From NCBI GenBank assembly GCA_039191605.1, contig JBCCXL010000018.1:78496-142495 (forward strand): 64,000 nt of DNA, written 5' to 3'. This DNA is from JBCCXL01 sp039191605 (GTDB lineage Bacteria; Acidobacteriota; Thermoanaerobaculia; Multivoradales; JAHZIX01). A model generated the notes under the pieces. That model did no database searches and was not told where the DNA came from. It was given only the letters and a program-made list of their open reading frames with translations. Positions within the stretch are counted from its first letter, which is position 1, and each line of letters starts with the position of its first letter. The translations under genes and the position numbers were made by a program. This document shows positions 1-8,919 of the stretch, in pieces.

Positions 1-192
1 AGCCCGCCGGTCTAACAGAGATGCTTTGCGTTGCCCTCCGTGGGCGATCAGACTGTCGGGACGGAGATGGACGACCCGAGGGCTCTGCCGTAAACTAATT
101 GTCGAGTTTTTCGATCATCTTTTCACCTACCGAGCTTCTGTCGCTGGCTCTCCCCACTTTCTGCTGGCTCTGCGAGCCTTTCCGGTACTCTG

Positions 193-1194
193 ATGTCTCA
201 CCCCTCATCGCCTGACCCGAATTCCTCCGCTGCCGTCGACCCGCTCCACCTAGATCCCCCTCTCTACGCCACCTTCGAGGTTTTACAGGGCTTTGACCCG
301 CCTCGGGAAGGTGTCGCTAAGCTGCTTCAGCTGCTCAGCCTGCGGGAGAAGACGGGGCCCTTGGATCTCGCCGCCTTCCGCGGCGACTTTGAGCAATTCG
401 CCGCCCTCTTCCCGCCTCAGGGAGGCGTTCTGCGCTCTGCTGCGGAGGTCGGTGGGGTGCCCTGTGAGTGGGCTCGCCCGGCGGTGGCGGGACGAGGGGT
501 GGTGATCTACTTCCACGGCGGTGGCTATGTCAGCGGTTCGGTGGCCACCCATCGGGACTTGGTGTGTCGTCTGGCGAAATCCGCTGAGTTTCCGGTGCTC
601 TCGGTGGGCTATCGCCTGGCGCCGGAGCATCCCTATCCCGCGGCTCTCGAGGATGCCCGGGCGGTGTACACGGCATTGCTGGCTCAGGGGCGCTCCCCGC
701 AGCAGATCGTGCTGGCGGGAGATTCTGCCGGTGCCGGTCTCTGTCTCGCTCTCCTGATGAATCTACGGGATCGCGGTGAGCCGCTGCCGGCGGGGGCGGC
801 GCTGCTCTCTCCGTGGGTAGATCTCACCCACAGCGGCCCGAGCATCGAGTCTCGACGAGCTCTCGACCCGGTATTGCAGCCGCGGCTGCTGCGGGACGTG
901 GCGGATGCCTATCTTCAAGGGGATGATCCGAGGCAGCCCTCTGTTTCTCCTCTCTTCGGGAGCTTCGAGGGTTTGCCGCCGCTGGAGATTTTGGTGGGCA
1001 CCCGCGAGATCCTGCTGGATGACGCCCGCCGGGTGGCCGCCGCGGCGTATCAGGCGGGGATCGATGTGCGGCTGGAGATCTGGCGCCACCAGGTACACGT
1101 CTGGCCTCTCTTCGCTTCCCTCATCGAAGAGGGGCAGGAAGCCATCGAGCAACTCGGGGCCTTTTGCCATCTGCGCCTCTCTTCCGCGACCTGA
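193..1194 (+). CDS. alpha/beta hydrolase, HSL (hormone-sensitive lipase) family esterase
   Basis: A 333-residue esterase of the alpha/beta-hydrolase fold, expected to hydrolyse short-chain carboxylic esters or lactones in the cytoplasm. The HSL-family oxyanion motif HGGG is at residues 108-111. The nucleophile elbow GDSAG at 176-180 gives Ser178. The acid lies in the segment TREILLDD (270-277). The usual family Asp position aligns with Glu272, with Asp276/277 just behind, so which residue is the acid is open. His302 in QVHVW completes the triad. Length is normal for the family and there is no signal peptide. It stands alone; the 192 bases upstream hold no gene I can support. The family assignment is firm; the substrate is unknown. 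Confidence 0.9.
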   Translation: MSHPSSPDPNSSAAVDPLHLDPPLYATFEVLQGFDPPREGVAKLLQLLSLREKTGPLDLAAFRGDFEQFAALFPPQGGVLRSAAEVGGVPCEWARPAVAGRGVVIYFHGGGYVSGSVATHRDLVCRLAKSAEFPVLSVGYRLAPEHPYPAALEDARAVYTALLAQGRSPQQIVLAGDSAGAGLCLALLMNLRDRGEPLPAGAALLSPWVDLTHSGPSIESRRALDPVLQPRLLRDVADAYLQGDDPRQPSVSPLFGSFEGLPPLEILVGTREILLDDARRVAAAAYQAGIDVRLEIWRHQVHVWPLFASLIEEGQEAIEQLGAFCHLRLSSAT

Positions 1195-1409
1195 GGCGTG
1201 CCAAAACCAGGGAATCGAGGAGCTAGAAGAGGGGCGTCCGGAAGCGAAGAAATTGCGTAGAAGATCTATTTCAAGACGAAAAAGCTTTCTTCTTGACGCG
1301 TCAGAAGGCCTCGAGGGGCAATTAATAGGCTTTTGGGTCAATCATTTAACTTGCTGAAAACAAAGGAGATATAGTTGAAATATATGAACTTGTCGGCTAG
1401 ATTTCCGAA

Positions 1410-1700
1410 ATGCCGAGTAAGAAAGCCGTGGGTGCCGCCCTTTCCGCGATCCTGAGAGAGCGCGGAATGAAACAGAAGGATCTCGCCGCCATCACCGGAC
1501 TGGATCCTTCCCGCATCAGCCGAGTGGTGCGGGGCGAAGTGATGCCCACGGTGACCACCCTGGAGCGGATGCTCCGACCGCTGGAGATCACCGCGGGACA
1601 ATTCCTCGAGTACGCGGAGCGCTTCGACGCCTTCCAGCGGGATCAAGGGATCACCAGCTGGCTGGCTCCGACGGAGTCTGGGTCCTCGGATACCGGCTGA
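1410..1700 (+). CDS. small XRE-family helix-turn-helix regulator
   Basis: A 96-residue protein made almost entirely of one Cro/C1-type helix-turn-helix domain. Residues about 8-65 carry the pattern of an XRE domain: LREERGMKQ-type first helix (here LRERGMKQKDLAAITG), a recognition helix DPSRISRVVRGE, then the usual second half TVTTLERMLRPLEIT. Such proteins bind DNA as dimers and usually act on adjacent promoters, but no target can be read from the sequence. The ATG at 1410 has only a weak ribosome site; a good GGAGAT lies further upstream at 1364-1369 without an in-frame start. It ends 3 bases before the convergent SprT-like gene. Confidence 0.8.
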   Translation: MPSKKAVGAALSAILRERGMKQKDLAAITGLDPSRISRVVRGEVMPTVTTLERMLRPLEITAGQFLEYAERFDAFQRDQGITSWLAPTESGSSDTG

Positions 1701-1703
1701 GCC

Positions 1704-2744
1704 TCAGCGGGAGTCGCGGGCGTCCAGCAGGTCGTCGAGGTGGCGGTCGAGCCAGTCTGTGGCTCGCTGATGGTCGGCGAAGAGCCGCTCCCGGCGGCGA
1801 AACTCCGGCGGGTGGAGTCGCCGCCGACCGCCGGCCAGGGTGACGGGCATGGCGGCGTGGAGGAGCTCGTGGTGCACCACCGAGGCGACCACGTAGCGGG
1901 GTACTCCCGGGCGGTCGAGGACCGGATGGATGCGCACCAGCTCCTGGTCGGAGTTGTAGGAGCCGAGGCGAAGCACGCGGCGGCGCTTTTGGTGGTGCTG
2001 CCGGTGGCGCCCTCTGCCGCGGCGCCGGCGGGGGGAGGAGCCGCCGTGGCGGCCCCAGGTGATGGCGACCTTCAGCTCGCCGCCGAAGTATTGTTGATTG
2101 ATCTCGTCCCGCAGCGCTTCGAGATCCAGGGTGCGGCCCTGGGGGCGCAGGGCCGGCGGGCGCTTCGGGGATCGAGTGGCGGCGCCGTGGGCGCTGTAGT
2201 GCTCCCGCAGCCGGTGGATGATGGCCTTGCGCTGGCTTGGGCTGGGGCCCGGAGGCCGCAGCAGATCGAGCAAATCCTCCACCACCTGTTCTCCCCGCTG
2301 GAGAAAACACCAGTGAAGCCGCAGGCTGAGGGCACGGCGATCCCGGGTCGGTCGCAGGCTCACCAGGCTGGAGCGATTGGCGTTCACGACAATTTCCCGA
2401 AGGGGTCCTTCGAGACCGATCTCGAGGGTTACCAAGGCTGCCTTCGCGTCTGCGGTGGGTAGCCCGGACACCGCCTCCCGCGCTGCCGGCAGCAATCGCA
2501 GCTTAGCCCCCAAATCCCTCTGTAGCTCCTGAAGCGACTCCCTCTGCGACTCCTTCTGCGGCTTCTTTGGTAGCTCTGCTGAGGAAGGCGCCGACAATTC
2601 GGCGGTCGGGGGATTCTGACTTGGGCTTTGTTCTGAGCCTTGCCGGGGCGCCGGGGCTTCGGCGGCTCTGGTTCCTGCCGCCGGGGAGGGGAGCGCATCC
2701 AGCGGCAGGGAGAGCTGTTGCTGGGAGGAGGGGCGAGAGCTCAT
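1704..2744 (-). CDS. SprT-like zinc metalloprotein
   Basis: A 346-residue protein whose C-terminal third is a SprT-like domain. A 'DLEALRDEINQQYFGG' helix at about 207-222 is typical of the start of this domain, and the zinc-binding HHELLH is at residues 291-296 (HExxH, Glu293). The domain is related to eukaryotic SPRTN, which cleaves DNA-protein crosslinks; bacterial members are mostly uncharacterised. Residues 1-95 are Ser/Pro/Glu-rich and look disordered. Residues 95-200 form a charged region of unknown fold, and a very Arg-rich insert (about 238-257) interrupts the SprT domain. It is convergent with the XRE gene. Domain call good; activity inferred. Confidence 0.8.
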   Translation of the reverse strand: MSSRPSSQQQLSLPLDALPSPAAGTRAAEAPAPRQGSEQSPSQNPPTAELSAPSSAELPKKPQKESQRESLQELQRDLGAKLRLLPAAREAVSGLPTADAKAALVTLEIGLEGPLREIVVNANRSSLVSLRPTRDRRALSLRLHWCFLQRGEQVVEDLLDLLRPPGPSPSQRKAIIHRLREHYSAHGAATRSPKRPPALRPQGRTLDLEALRDEINQQYFGGELKVAITWGRHGGSSPRRRRGRGRHRQHHQKRRRVLRLGSYNSDQELVRIHPVLDRPGVPRYVVASVVHHELLHAAMPVTLAGGRRRLHPPEFRRRERLFADHQRATDWLDRHLDDLLDARDSR

Positions 2745-2871
2745 GACCTAAGGATAGGCGAAGGGGGGAAGGAATGCCTCAAGGGATGGGGGCTGAAGGG
2801 ATGATTCGGGGCGATCATCAAGAACAGCGATCCGGGGCAGTCATCAGGGTCGGGGAGCAGGGACAAAGAAC

Positions 2872-2917
2872 GAGGGCCGGGATTCGAACGGCTGCTCCGT
2901 TCGTCTTCCCGGCCCTC
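2872..2917. terminator. nested perfect hairpin after the tricorn gene
   Basis: An 11-bp perfect inverted repeat (GAGGGCCGGGA, 2872-2882, with TCCCGGCCCTC, 2907-2917) encloses a second perfect 7-bp repeat (CGAACGG, 2885-2891, with CCGTTCG, 2897-2903). It lies 65 bases beyond the stop of the minus-strand tricorn gene. On that strand it is followed by a modest T-rich stretch (GTTCTTTGTC), so it may be a terminator or mRNA 3' stabiliser. There is no long U-tract. Confidence 0.45.
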
Positions 2918-2981
2918 TTGGCTGCGCTGGGATCGCTGGGATCAGGCTTGGTGCCTTTTCAGACTACCCGGGGGATCAGAC

Positions 2982-5900
2982 TTATTGTTGCCCCTGGGGT
3001 GCGGAGGGGGAGACCAGCGGCGGCGGCTGCACCCAGCGATGAGGCGGGTTGGTCTCCAGCGTCTCGAGCAGCACCTCCACCGCCTTCTCGATGCTGGGAT
3101 CCCTGCCGTCGAGGCGGTGCTCGTTGAGGTCGTAGACCTCGATGTCTGGCGCAACGCCCTCGTTCTCCACCACCCATTCCCCGTTCTCGTCGAAGATCCG
3201 GAAGTGAGGGGCGGCGATATTACCGCCGTCCACCAGATCCGGGTTGCCCTCCAGGCCGATGAGCCCGCCCCAGGTGCGGGTGCCGATGAGGGGGCCGAGG
3301 CCGAGCTTGCGGAAGTAATAGGGCAGGGCATCGCCGCCGGAGCTGGAATAGCCGTTGATCAGCATCGCCTTGGGGCCGTCGTGGGCGAAGTCCGGGGTGT
3401 GGAAGGGCTCTACCCGGTTCCCTGCCCAGCGGGACAGCGAGCGTCGGGCGAGCACTTCGATCATGCGATCCGGGATCAGGCCGCCGCCGTTGTAGCGATC
3501 GTCGATGATCAGGGCCTCCTTGCGCACCTGGCCATAGAAGAGCTTCTGCAGCATGCGGTTACCGTCTCCGGCGGTGTTCGGCAGGTGGATATAGCCGATG
3601 CGGCCGTCGCTGAGCTCGTCGACGATGCGCATGCGCTGCTTGATCCAGTCGATGTAGCGCAGGCTCTGCTCGCTTCCTAGGGTATGCACCAGGACCGAGC
3701 GGGCGTCACCGCCACCCGGCGACGAGGCGAGGGTGAGCTCGACGGTGCGGTCCGCCTTGCCCTCTAGCAGGCGGTAGGGATCGTCCGGGGCCTCCAGGGG
3801 CTCGCCGTCGATGGCCAGCAGGTAGTCGCCGACGGCGGCCTGGACGCCGGGCTCCTGGAGCGGCGAGCGATAGCGCGCATCCCAGCCCTCCCCCTGGTAG
3901 ATCTCCGCCAGGCGGTAGCGGCCGCCGTCGCCGAGCTCCAGCCGGGCTCCGAGCTTGCCTCCGCTCACCGCCTCGACCTCGGGCTCATCTCCGCGACCGA
4001 CGTAGGCGTGGCCGACCTCCAGTTCGCCGATGAGCTCACCGAAGAGCCAGTCCAGCTCGTCGCGGCGAGTGACGTGGGGCAGCATCTCGCCGTAGCGTTC
4101 CCCGAGAGCCTTCCAGTCGAGGCCGTGGATGGCCGGGTCGTAGAACCAATCCCGGGCGATCCGCCAGCCGTCCAGCCACATCTGCCGCCATTCCTGGCGA
4201 GGATCGATCTTCAGCCGCAGGTCCGCCAGGTCCAGGGTACCCTGACCGTCGGTGATCGCCGATTGGGTCCCGGCGATGGCCCAGCCCTGGCCCTTGGTGT
4301 AGAGCAGGTGTTGGCCGTCGGGAGAGATGGAGTAGCCGAAGAGATCGCTGCCCAAGGACACCGCCTCGCGGGCTTCCAGGTCGTAGCGGAAGAGGGCCGG
4401 AGCGCCGCTGGCGCCGAAGGTGGAGAAGAAGAGATGCCCGCCGAGCTGCTGTAGATCGGCGTATTGGCCCGGGGCGATGCCCGGAAGAGCGATGGTGCGG
4501 GAGACAAAGGCGTCGACGTCGAGGTTCGCGGCGCTGAGGCCCGAGGCTTCCTCGCCTTCCGCTGCCGACTCTCCCTCGGCCGCCGGCTCTGCTTCCGCAG
4601 CGGCGACCTCGACCTCGTCGCTGCGCTGCGGGAAGAGGGCCGGGGCGTCGGCGGTGAGGGCCGCGGCGTAGATCCGGGCGGCGTCGGTGTAGACGTAGTT
4701 GGTCTCGAACTCGCTGAAGGTCCAGTTGTAGTTGCGATCGGAGACGAAGAAGACCGTCAGGCCGTCGGCACTCCAGGCGGGGTCATAGTCGTTGCTCAGC
4801 CCGTCTCCCAACACGAGGGGGCCGGTGGCCTCGCCAGCTTCGCCGCCGAGGCCGTAGATCGCCACCGCCGGCAGGGCGGTCTCGGGATGGGTGGTTTCGT
4901 ACACCAGCCAGCGGCCGTCGGGGGAGAAGGAATAGTCTTCTAGGTCCCCTTCGCGACCGCGGTCTACGGTAGTGATCTCCCCGCTTGCTACGGCGACGAT
5001 GCGCAGCCGGCGGTTGCGGTCGGCGTAGGCCAGGTGGTCCCCGGTGGGGCTCCAAATCGGCTGATAGATCCAGACATCGCCGCCCTCGGTGAGCTGCCGG
5101 GTCTCCTCGCTACGGCCGCTGGAGAGCCAGATCTCCTGCTCTCCGCTGCGGTCCGAGACGAAGGCCACGGTGCTGCCGTCGGGACTCCAGGCGGGGGCCC
5201 GCTCGCGGGATTCCGGGGCGGTGCTGAGGTTGCGAACCGGGCCGTGCTTGGCCGGCACCGAGAGTAGCTCTCCGCGGGCGGCAAAGAGTGCGCGGCGGCC
5301 GCCGGGGGCGAGGGCGGAGCCCTCGATGAATTCCTCCACCGGCTTCCAGGTCGGCACGGTATCCGGGAAGGCGGCGTTGATGCTCAGGGGAATGCGCTCC
5401 ACCGCCTCCGTTGCCAGATCCATGCGGTAGAGCCAACCGCCCTTGGTGAAGACGATGGATTCGGGGCCGAGGCTGGGCCACAGCACGTCGAAGGTCTGGT
5501 AATCCGTCACCTGCCGCGCCTCGCCCCCCGCCGGGTCGAGGACGAAGAGGTTGAGGGTGCGGGAGCGGTCGGAGGTGAAGTAGATGCGATCCTCTGAGGC
5601 CCAGAGAGGGAAGTTGTCGGTGCCCTCGAAGTCGGTGAGGCGGGTGGACTGGCGGGCGTCGAAATCGTAGAGCCAGAGATCCTGGGCGCGTCCGCCGACG
5701 GTGCGCTTCCAGGTGCGGAACTCTCGCGAGATGGGGGTGTAGGCGATGCGGCTGCCGTCGGGGGAGAGGCTGGCGCTACCGCTCTCGGCGATCTCCAGCG
5801 GCTGCGGAAGGCCGCCGGCGGGATCCACCGCCCACAGCGTGCCGACGCGGCGGCCGTGGGGCGTCTGGTTGGCCCGCACCAGCACCTTGCCGTCCGGCGT

Positions 5901-6410
5901 CCAGCCCTGGATCCAGTAGTCATAGCCGCCGCGGGGGGGCATCGAGCCGGGAAAGACGTAGTGGGTCAGCTGCCGCGGCTCACCGCCCTCGGCGGGCATC
6001 ACCCACACCTGGCGGGAGCCGGAATACTCGGCGCTGAAGGCGATCCACTGGCCGTCGGGGGAGATTTTAGGAAAGAGCTCGAGGCCCTGGTGGCGGGTCA
6101 GTCGCCGGGCCTCGCCACCGCTGGAGTCGGCGCGCCACAGGTCGCCGCCGTAGACGAAGATCACGAAGTCGCGGTGAATATCCGGATAGCGCAGCAGGCG
6201 AGCCTCGTCGCCGGGGGTCTCCGGAAGGTCGGGAATCGAGGGGCCGGCGACGGTGGCAGGGGCCATCGCCAGGGTCCACAGCAGCGCGAAGGCAATCCAA
6301 GACCAGCGGTGATGCCGGCTCCGAGAACGGCGGCCATCGGCGGTCGGCGTTGGTGGATTTGGCGTTGGTGGATTATGGGGGCGCATTGAACGGTTGAGGT
6401 CATTCCACAT
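2982..6410 (-). CDS. tricorn protease homologue, exported (S41 family)
   Basis: A 1142-residue protein of the tricorn family, large peptidases that process peptides released by other proteases. After a basic start, a hydrophobic segment at about 34-55 ending TVAG looks like a signal peptide, so it probably acts in the periplasm. Residues about 60-560 are TolB/WD40-like propeller repeats (many copies of the pattern SPDGxxIAF). A low-complexity Ala/Glu linker lies near 595-625. Then follow the tricorn C1 helical region with the conserved GHAYVG His, a PDZ domain (about 850-940) and an S41 peptidase core with DDRYNGGG and NGYSSSGGDALPYYF. The catalytic serine falls in the Ser triplet 1022-1024. 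Slightly longer than typical homologues because of the leader and linker. Standalone, divergent from the YceI gene. Confidence 0.92.
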   Translation of the reverse strand: MWNDLNRSMRPHNPPTPNPPTPTADGRRSRSRHHRWSWIAFALLWTLAMAPATVAGPSIPDLPETPGDEARLLRYPDIHRDFVIFVYGGDLWRADSSGGEARRLTRHQGLELFPKISPDGQWIAFSAEYSGSRQVWVMPAEGGEPRQLTHYVFPGSMPPRGGYDYWIQGWTPDGKVLVRANQTPHGRRVGTLWAVDPAGGLPQPLEIAESGSASLSPDGSRIAYTPISREFRTWKRTVGGRAQDLWLYDFDARQSTRLTDFEGTDNFPLWASEDRIYFTSDRSRTLNLFVLDPAGGEARQVTDYQTFDVLWPSLGPESIVFTKGGWLYRMDLATEAVERIPLSINAAFPDTVPTWKPVEEFIEGSALAPGGRRALFAARGELLSVPAKHGPVRNLSTAPESRERAPAWSPDGSTVAFVSDRSGEQEIWLSSGRSEETRQLTEGGDVWIYQPIWSPTGDHLAYADRNRRLRIVAVASGEITTVDRGREGDLEDYSFSPDGRWLVYETTHPETALPAVAIYGLGGEAGEATGPLVLGDGLSNDYDPAWSADGLTVFFVSDRNYNWTFSEFETNYVYTDAARIYAAALTADAPALFPQRSDEVEVAAAEAEPAAEGESAAEGEEASGLSAANLDVDAFVSRTIALPGIAPGQYADLQQLGGHLFFSTFGASGAPALFRYDLEAREAVSLGSDLFGYSISPDGQHLLYTKGQGWAIAGTQSAITDGQGTLDLADLRLKIDPRQEWRQMWLDGWRIARDWFYDPAIHGLDWKALGERYGEMLPHVTRRDELDWLFGELIGELEVGHAYVGRGDEPEVEAVSGGKLGARLELGDGGRYRLAEIYQGEGWDARYRSPLQEPGVQAAVGDYLLAIDGEPLEAPDDPYRLLEGKADRTVELTLASSPGGGDARSVLVHTLGSEQSLRYIDWIKQRMRIVDELSDGRIGYIHLPNTAGDGNRMLQKLFYGQVRKEALIIDDRYNGGGLIPDRMIEVLARRSLSRWAGNRVEPFHTPDFAHDGPKAMLINGYSSSGGDALPYYFRKLGLGPLIGTRTWGGLIGLEGNPDLVDGGNIAAPHFRIFDENGEWVVENEGVAPDIEVYDLNEHRLDGRDPSIEKAVEVLLETLETNPPHRWVQPPPLVSPSAPQGQQ

Positions 6411-6443
6411 CGAAACCCATCTCCTCGACGAAATTCATCAGTG

Positions 6444-6473
6444 GGCTCGCCGGATCACCGAGATCGGCGAGCC
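6444..6473 (-). other. strong hairpin in the 5' leader of the tricorn gene
   Basis: GGCTCGCC (6444-6451) and GGCGAGCC (6466-6473) form a perfect arm that continues inward through GATC/GATC with a single bulged base, closing on ACCGA. It sits 34 bases upstream of the tricorn start codon, inside the 337-bp divergent intergenic region 6411-6747. No ribosome site is sequestered, so any role (mRNA stability, regulator site) is open. I see no clear sigma-70 promoter pair in the rest of this intergenic region. Confidence 0.4.
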
Positions 6474-6747
6474 TCCGGGAGGATCCCACGCTGGTTGCGG
6501 TAGCTCAAGCGGGTAGGGATTGAGGGAGAGGCGTTTGCGTCACCACCGGGAAGCCTTCAGCCCGCGCTTGTTCTGAATCTTCGATACCGAGCTCACTTCG
6601 GATCGCTTCTTCAGAGCACTTAGCCCTCGGTGGTGTCGCAAACCTCTCAGCCTGGTACAGTACGGATCTCCGGGAGAGTAGTTCCTTACGCTCCCTGTCT
6701 TTCCCAAGAAAACAAGATAGATCTCGCCATACGAGGAGGATCAATTC

Positions 6748-7458
6748 ATGAAGAACTGGATGCTCTTGCTTTGCATCGTGCTGCTCGCCGGGCTGACCGC
6801 CGTGGGCTGCGCCAACCCCGCCGCCGACGCTCCGGAGGCCACCGTCGAAGAGCCGGCGGCCACCGAGACCCCGGCCGACTCCGCCGAGGCCAACCCCGAG
6901 GCCGGCACCCTCTACGCCGTGACCCCGGACAACGGCTCCACCATCTCCTGGGTGGGCTCCAAGGTCACCGGCTCCCACGACGGCGGCTTCGAGGTCTTCT
7001 CCGGTGATCTGCTGGTCACCGGCGACAGCGCCGAAGGCTCCAAGGTGAGCGTGAACATCGACGCTACCTCCCTGTGGTCCGACAACGATGGTCTGACCGA
7101 GCACCTGAAGAGCCCTGACTTCTTCGAGGTGGAGACCTTCTCCACCGCTTCCTTCGAGTCCACCGCCATCGCCGCCAACGAGGCCGGCGGCTACGACGTG
7201 ACCGGCAACCTCGACCTCCACGGCGTCACCAAGCAGATCACCTTCCCCGCCGAGATCGAGGTCGCCGGTGACCAGGTGGCGGTGGCCGCCGAGTTCGCCA
7301 TCAAGCGCTTCGACTGGGGCATTGTCTACGAGGGCCGGGCCGACGACCTGATTCGCGACGACGTGCTGATCAAGCTCAACCTGGTGGCCACCAACAGCGC
7401 TGCCGGCGGTGCAGAAGAGGCCGCTCCCGAGGATGAGGCCACGGAAGAGGCCGCCTGA
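6748..7458 (+). CDS. YceI-family lipoprotein
   Basis: A 236-residue lipoprotein. Residues 1-20 are a lipoprotein signal with lipobox LTAVGC (Cys about 21). An Ala/Pro/Glu linker follows (22-50), and then a YceI domain (about 53-215), recognisable from the start YAVTPDNGSTISWVGSKV, the middle DLHGVTKQITFP and the end DDVLIKLNL. YceI domains are lipocalin-like barrels that bind isoprenoid or other lipids in the periplasm. The C-terminus is a short acidic Glu/Ala tail. The start has a clear GAGGAGG at 6733-6740 with suitable spacing. A strong terminator follows at 7505-7539, so it is a single-gene transcript. The family call is firm; the ligand is unknown. Confidence 0.9.
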   Translation: MKNWMLLLCIVLLAGLTAVGCANPAADAPEATVEEPAATETPADSAEANPEAGTLYAVTPDNGSTISWVGSKVTGSHDGGFEVFSGDLLVTGDSAEGSKVSVNIDATSLWSDNDGLTEHLKSPDFFEVETFSTASFESTAIAANEAGGYDVTGNLDLHGVTKQITFPAEIEVAGDQVAVAAEFAIKRFDWGIVYEGRADDLIRDDVLIKLNLVATNSAAGGAEEAAPEDEATEEAA

Positions 7459-7504
7459 GGCGGGTTTTCCACAGCTAGGGGACGTTGACTTAGCGTCTCC
7501 GACG

Positions 7505-7539
7505 AAAAAGGGCGGCCCATGGGCCGCCCTTTTTTATTT
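7505..7539. terminator. bidirectional intrinsic terminator
   Basis: A perfect 9-bp stem (GGGCGGCCC at 7510-7518, GGGCCGCCC at 7521-7529) with a 2-base loop is followed by TTTTTTATTT and preceded by AAAAA. It can stop transcripts from the YceI gene on the plus strand and from the reductase gene converging on the minus strand. Confidence 0.92.
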
Positions 7540-7625
7540 GCCGAATCTTCTGCCGAAGCCTTCTGACGGGCTTTGGGGGCTGGGGAGGTCGGCGATCTCC
7601 CGCGAAGTCTCAGCTCTCGCTGTCG

Positions 7626-8732
7626 TTAGCGCATCGCCTTGGAGGAAACCTCCGGATGGCCTTTGACGAAGGCCACCAGGCGCTCGACGTAGGAGGCGAA
7701 GGGAGGCACCGCGATGCCGGTGTCGGCGAGGTCTTCGAGGGTGTTGTCGCAGGTGTAGTAGGTCGGGTGAACGAAGTAGTCGATGGCGGAGGAGGGGATC
7801 TGCATCACCCGGTAGACGAAGGGGACGTAGTCGATGGCCGCCTTGGCGGCGAATTTCGGCAGCGGAGCGCGCACCACCTTGCGGCGGCAGGCGCGGGCCA
7901 TGATGTCCAGCAGCTCGTCCACCGTCGCCGGGTTCGGATCGCAGAGCTGATAGACCCGACCGGAGGTCTCGGGGCGCTTGGAGAGGGAGTCGATGGCCTC
8001 AACGATGAAGTCGCTGGGCACCAGGTTCACCCGGGTGGTCTGGGGATCTCCCACCACCGGCAGCACCGCCACCAGCGGCTGCCGCAGCAGCCAGCGCATC
8101 ACGAAGTAGGGGCCGTCGAATTTCTGCGTCTCGCCGGTGCGGCTGTCGCCGACCACCACCGCCGGGCGGTAGACGGTGCAGGGTAGGCCCCGCTCCATGC
8201 GCTTCTGCACCTCCACTTCCGCGAGGTATTTGGTCTCCTCGTAGAAGTTGTTGAAGGTCTGGCCCTTGGCCAGGTCGGTCTCACGGAAGGCACCGGCGTA
8301 GCGCCCGCTGATATAGCAGGTGGACACGTATTGCACCCGCTCGAGGTTGGCGCAGCGCTCGGCGAAGTCCAGCACGTAGCGGGTGCCCTCGACGTTCACC
8401 TTATAGGCCGGGGGGCGGGGAATGGAGAGGTCGTAGATCGCCGCCAGGTGGAAGATCTCCGTCACCCGGCTGGCGAGCTCGCCCTCGTTGTCCAATCCCA
8501 GGTCGGGCTGGGTGATGTCTCCCTCCACCAGCTCGATGCGCCCTTCCAGAGCCGGGTTCTCGCCCTCTAGCTCCGCCACCTTCTGCCGCGCCAGGGCGGC
8601 AAATTTCGACTGCACCAGGCAGACCGCTCGGGTTTGGTCTCCCTCTTCCCGCTGCAGCACCCGCGGCAGCAGTCGCGCTCCCAGGAAGCCCGGAAAGCCG
8701 GTGAAGAAGACGGTCGAGGAAGTGGTGCTCAT
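7626..8732 (-). CDS. NAD(P)-dependent extended SDR / thioester-reductase-like oxidoreductase
   Basis: A 368-residue member of the extended short-chain dehydrogenase group closest to the male-sterility/thioester-reductase (NAD_binding_4) branch, which reduces acyl thioesters or modifies NDP-sugars. It shows the dinucleotide-binding motif TGFPGFLG (11-18), the Asp of EGDIT near 70, the catalytic serine region STCYISG (near 137-143) and the YxxxK pair Tyr164/Lys168 in YEETK. The C-terminal 100 residues, with VRAPLPKFAAKAAIDYVPFV, form a substrate domain. No carrier-protein or adenylation domain is attached or nearby, so the substrate is unknown. It follows the permease genes on the same strand after 187 bp that contain a triple GC-rich repeat, and ends before the bidirectional terminator. 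Confidence 0.82.
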   Translation of the reverse strand: MSTTSSTVFFTGFPGFLGARLLPRVLQREEGDQTRAVCLVQSKFAALARQKVAELEGENPALEGRIELVEGDITQPDLGLDNEGELASRVTEIFHLAAIYDLSIPRPPAYKVNVEGTRYVLDFAERCANLERVQYVSTCYISGRYAGAFRETDLAKGQTFNNFYEETKYLAEVEVQKRMERGLPCTVYRPAVVVGDSRTGETQKFDGPYFVMRWLLRQPLVAVLPVVGDPQTTRVNLVPSDFIVEAIDSLSKRPETSGRVYQLCDPNPATVDELLDIMARACRRKVVRAPLPKFAAKAAIDYVPFVYRVMQIPSSAIDYFVHPTYYTCDNTLEDLADTGIAVPPFASYVERLVAFVKGHPEVSSKAMR

Positions 8733-8790
8733 GGTGCGGGGCTCCTGCTGCGGTGGACGGGAAGGATCCTCGAGGGATCAGCGGACCGGT

Positions 8791-8858
8791 GGGCGCCGCG
8801 TCGCGGCAGAAAGGCCGCGCCGCGCTGCGGCAGGAAGTATACCGCGCCGCGGCAGAAG
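8791..8858. repeat. three imperfect GC-rich direct repeats
   Basis: Three successive units of about 21-24 bases (8791-8813, 8814-8837, 8838-8858) share a GCGCCGCG..CGGCAGRAAG core. They lie in the 187-bp gap between the second permease gene and the reductase gene. Each unit can fold into a short GC stem. They may be regulator sites or simply a small expanded repeat; the last unit contains a GTATAC palindrome. Confidence 0.45.
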
Positions 8859-8919
8859 TCCCAATGCAGGAGCCGGGAATGCAGCAGGTCATCTCATCAG
8901 GAGCCTGAAGATCGAGCCT

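Noticed and set aside
2850..2935. A tRNA gene suggested by TTCGAATCCC on the minus strand
   Set aside because: The T-stem does not pair and no D-arm, anticodon arm or acceptor stem of the right length can be drawn.
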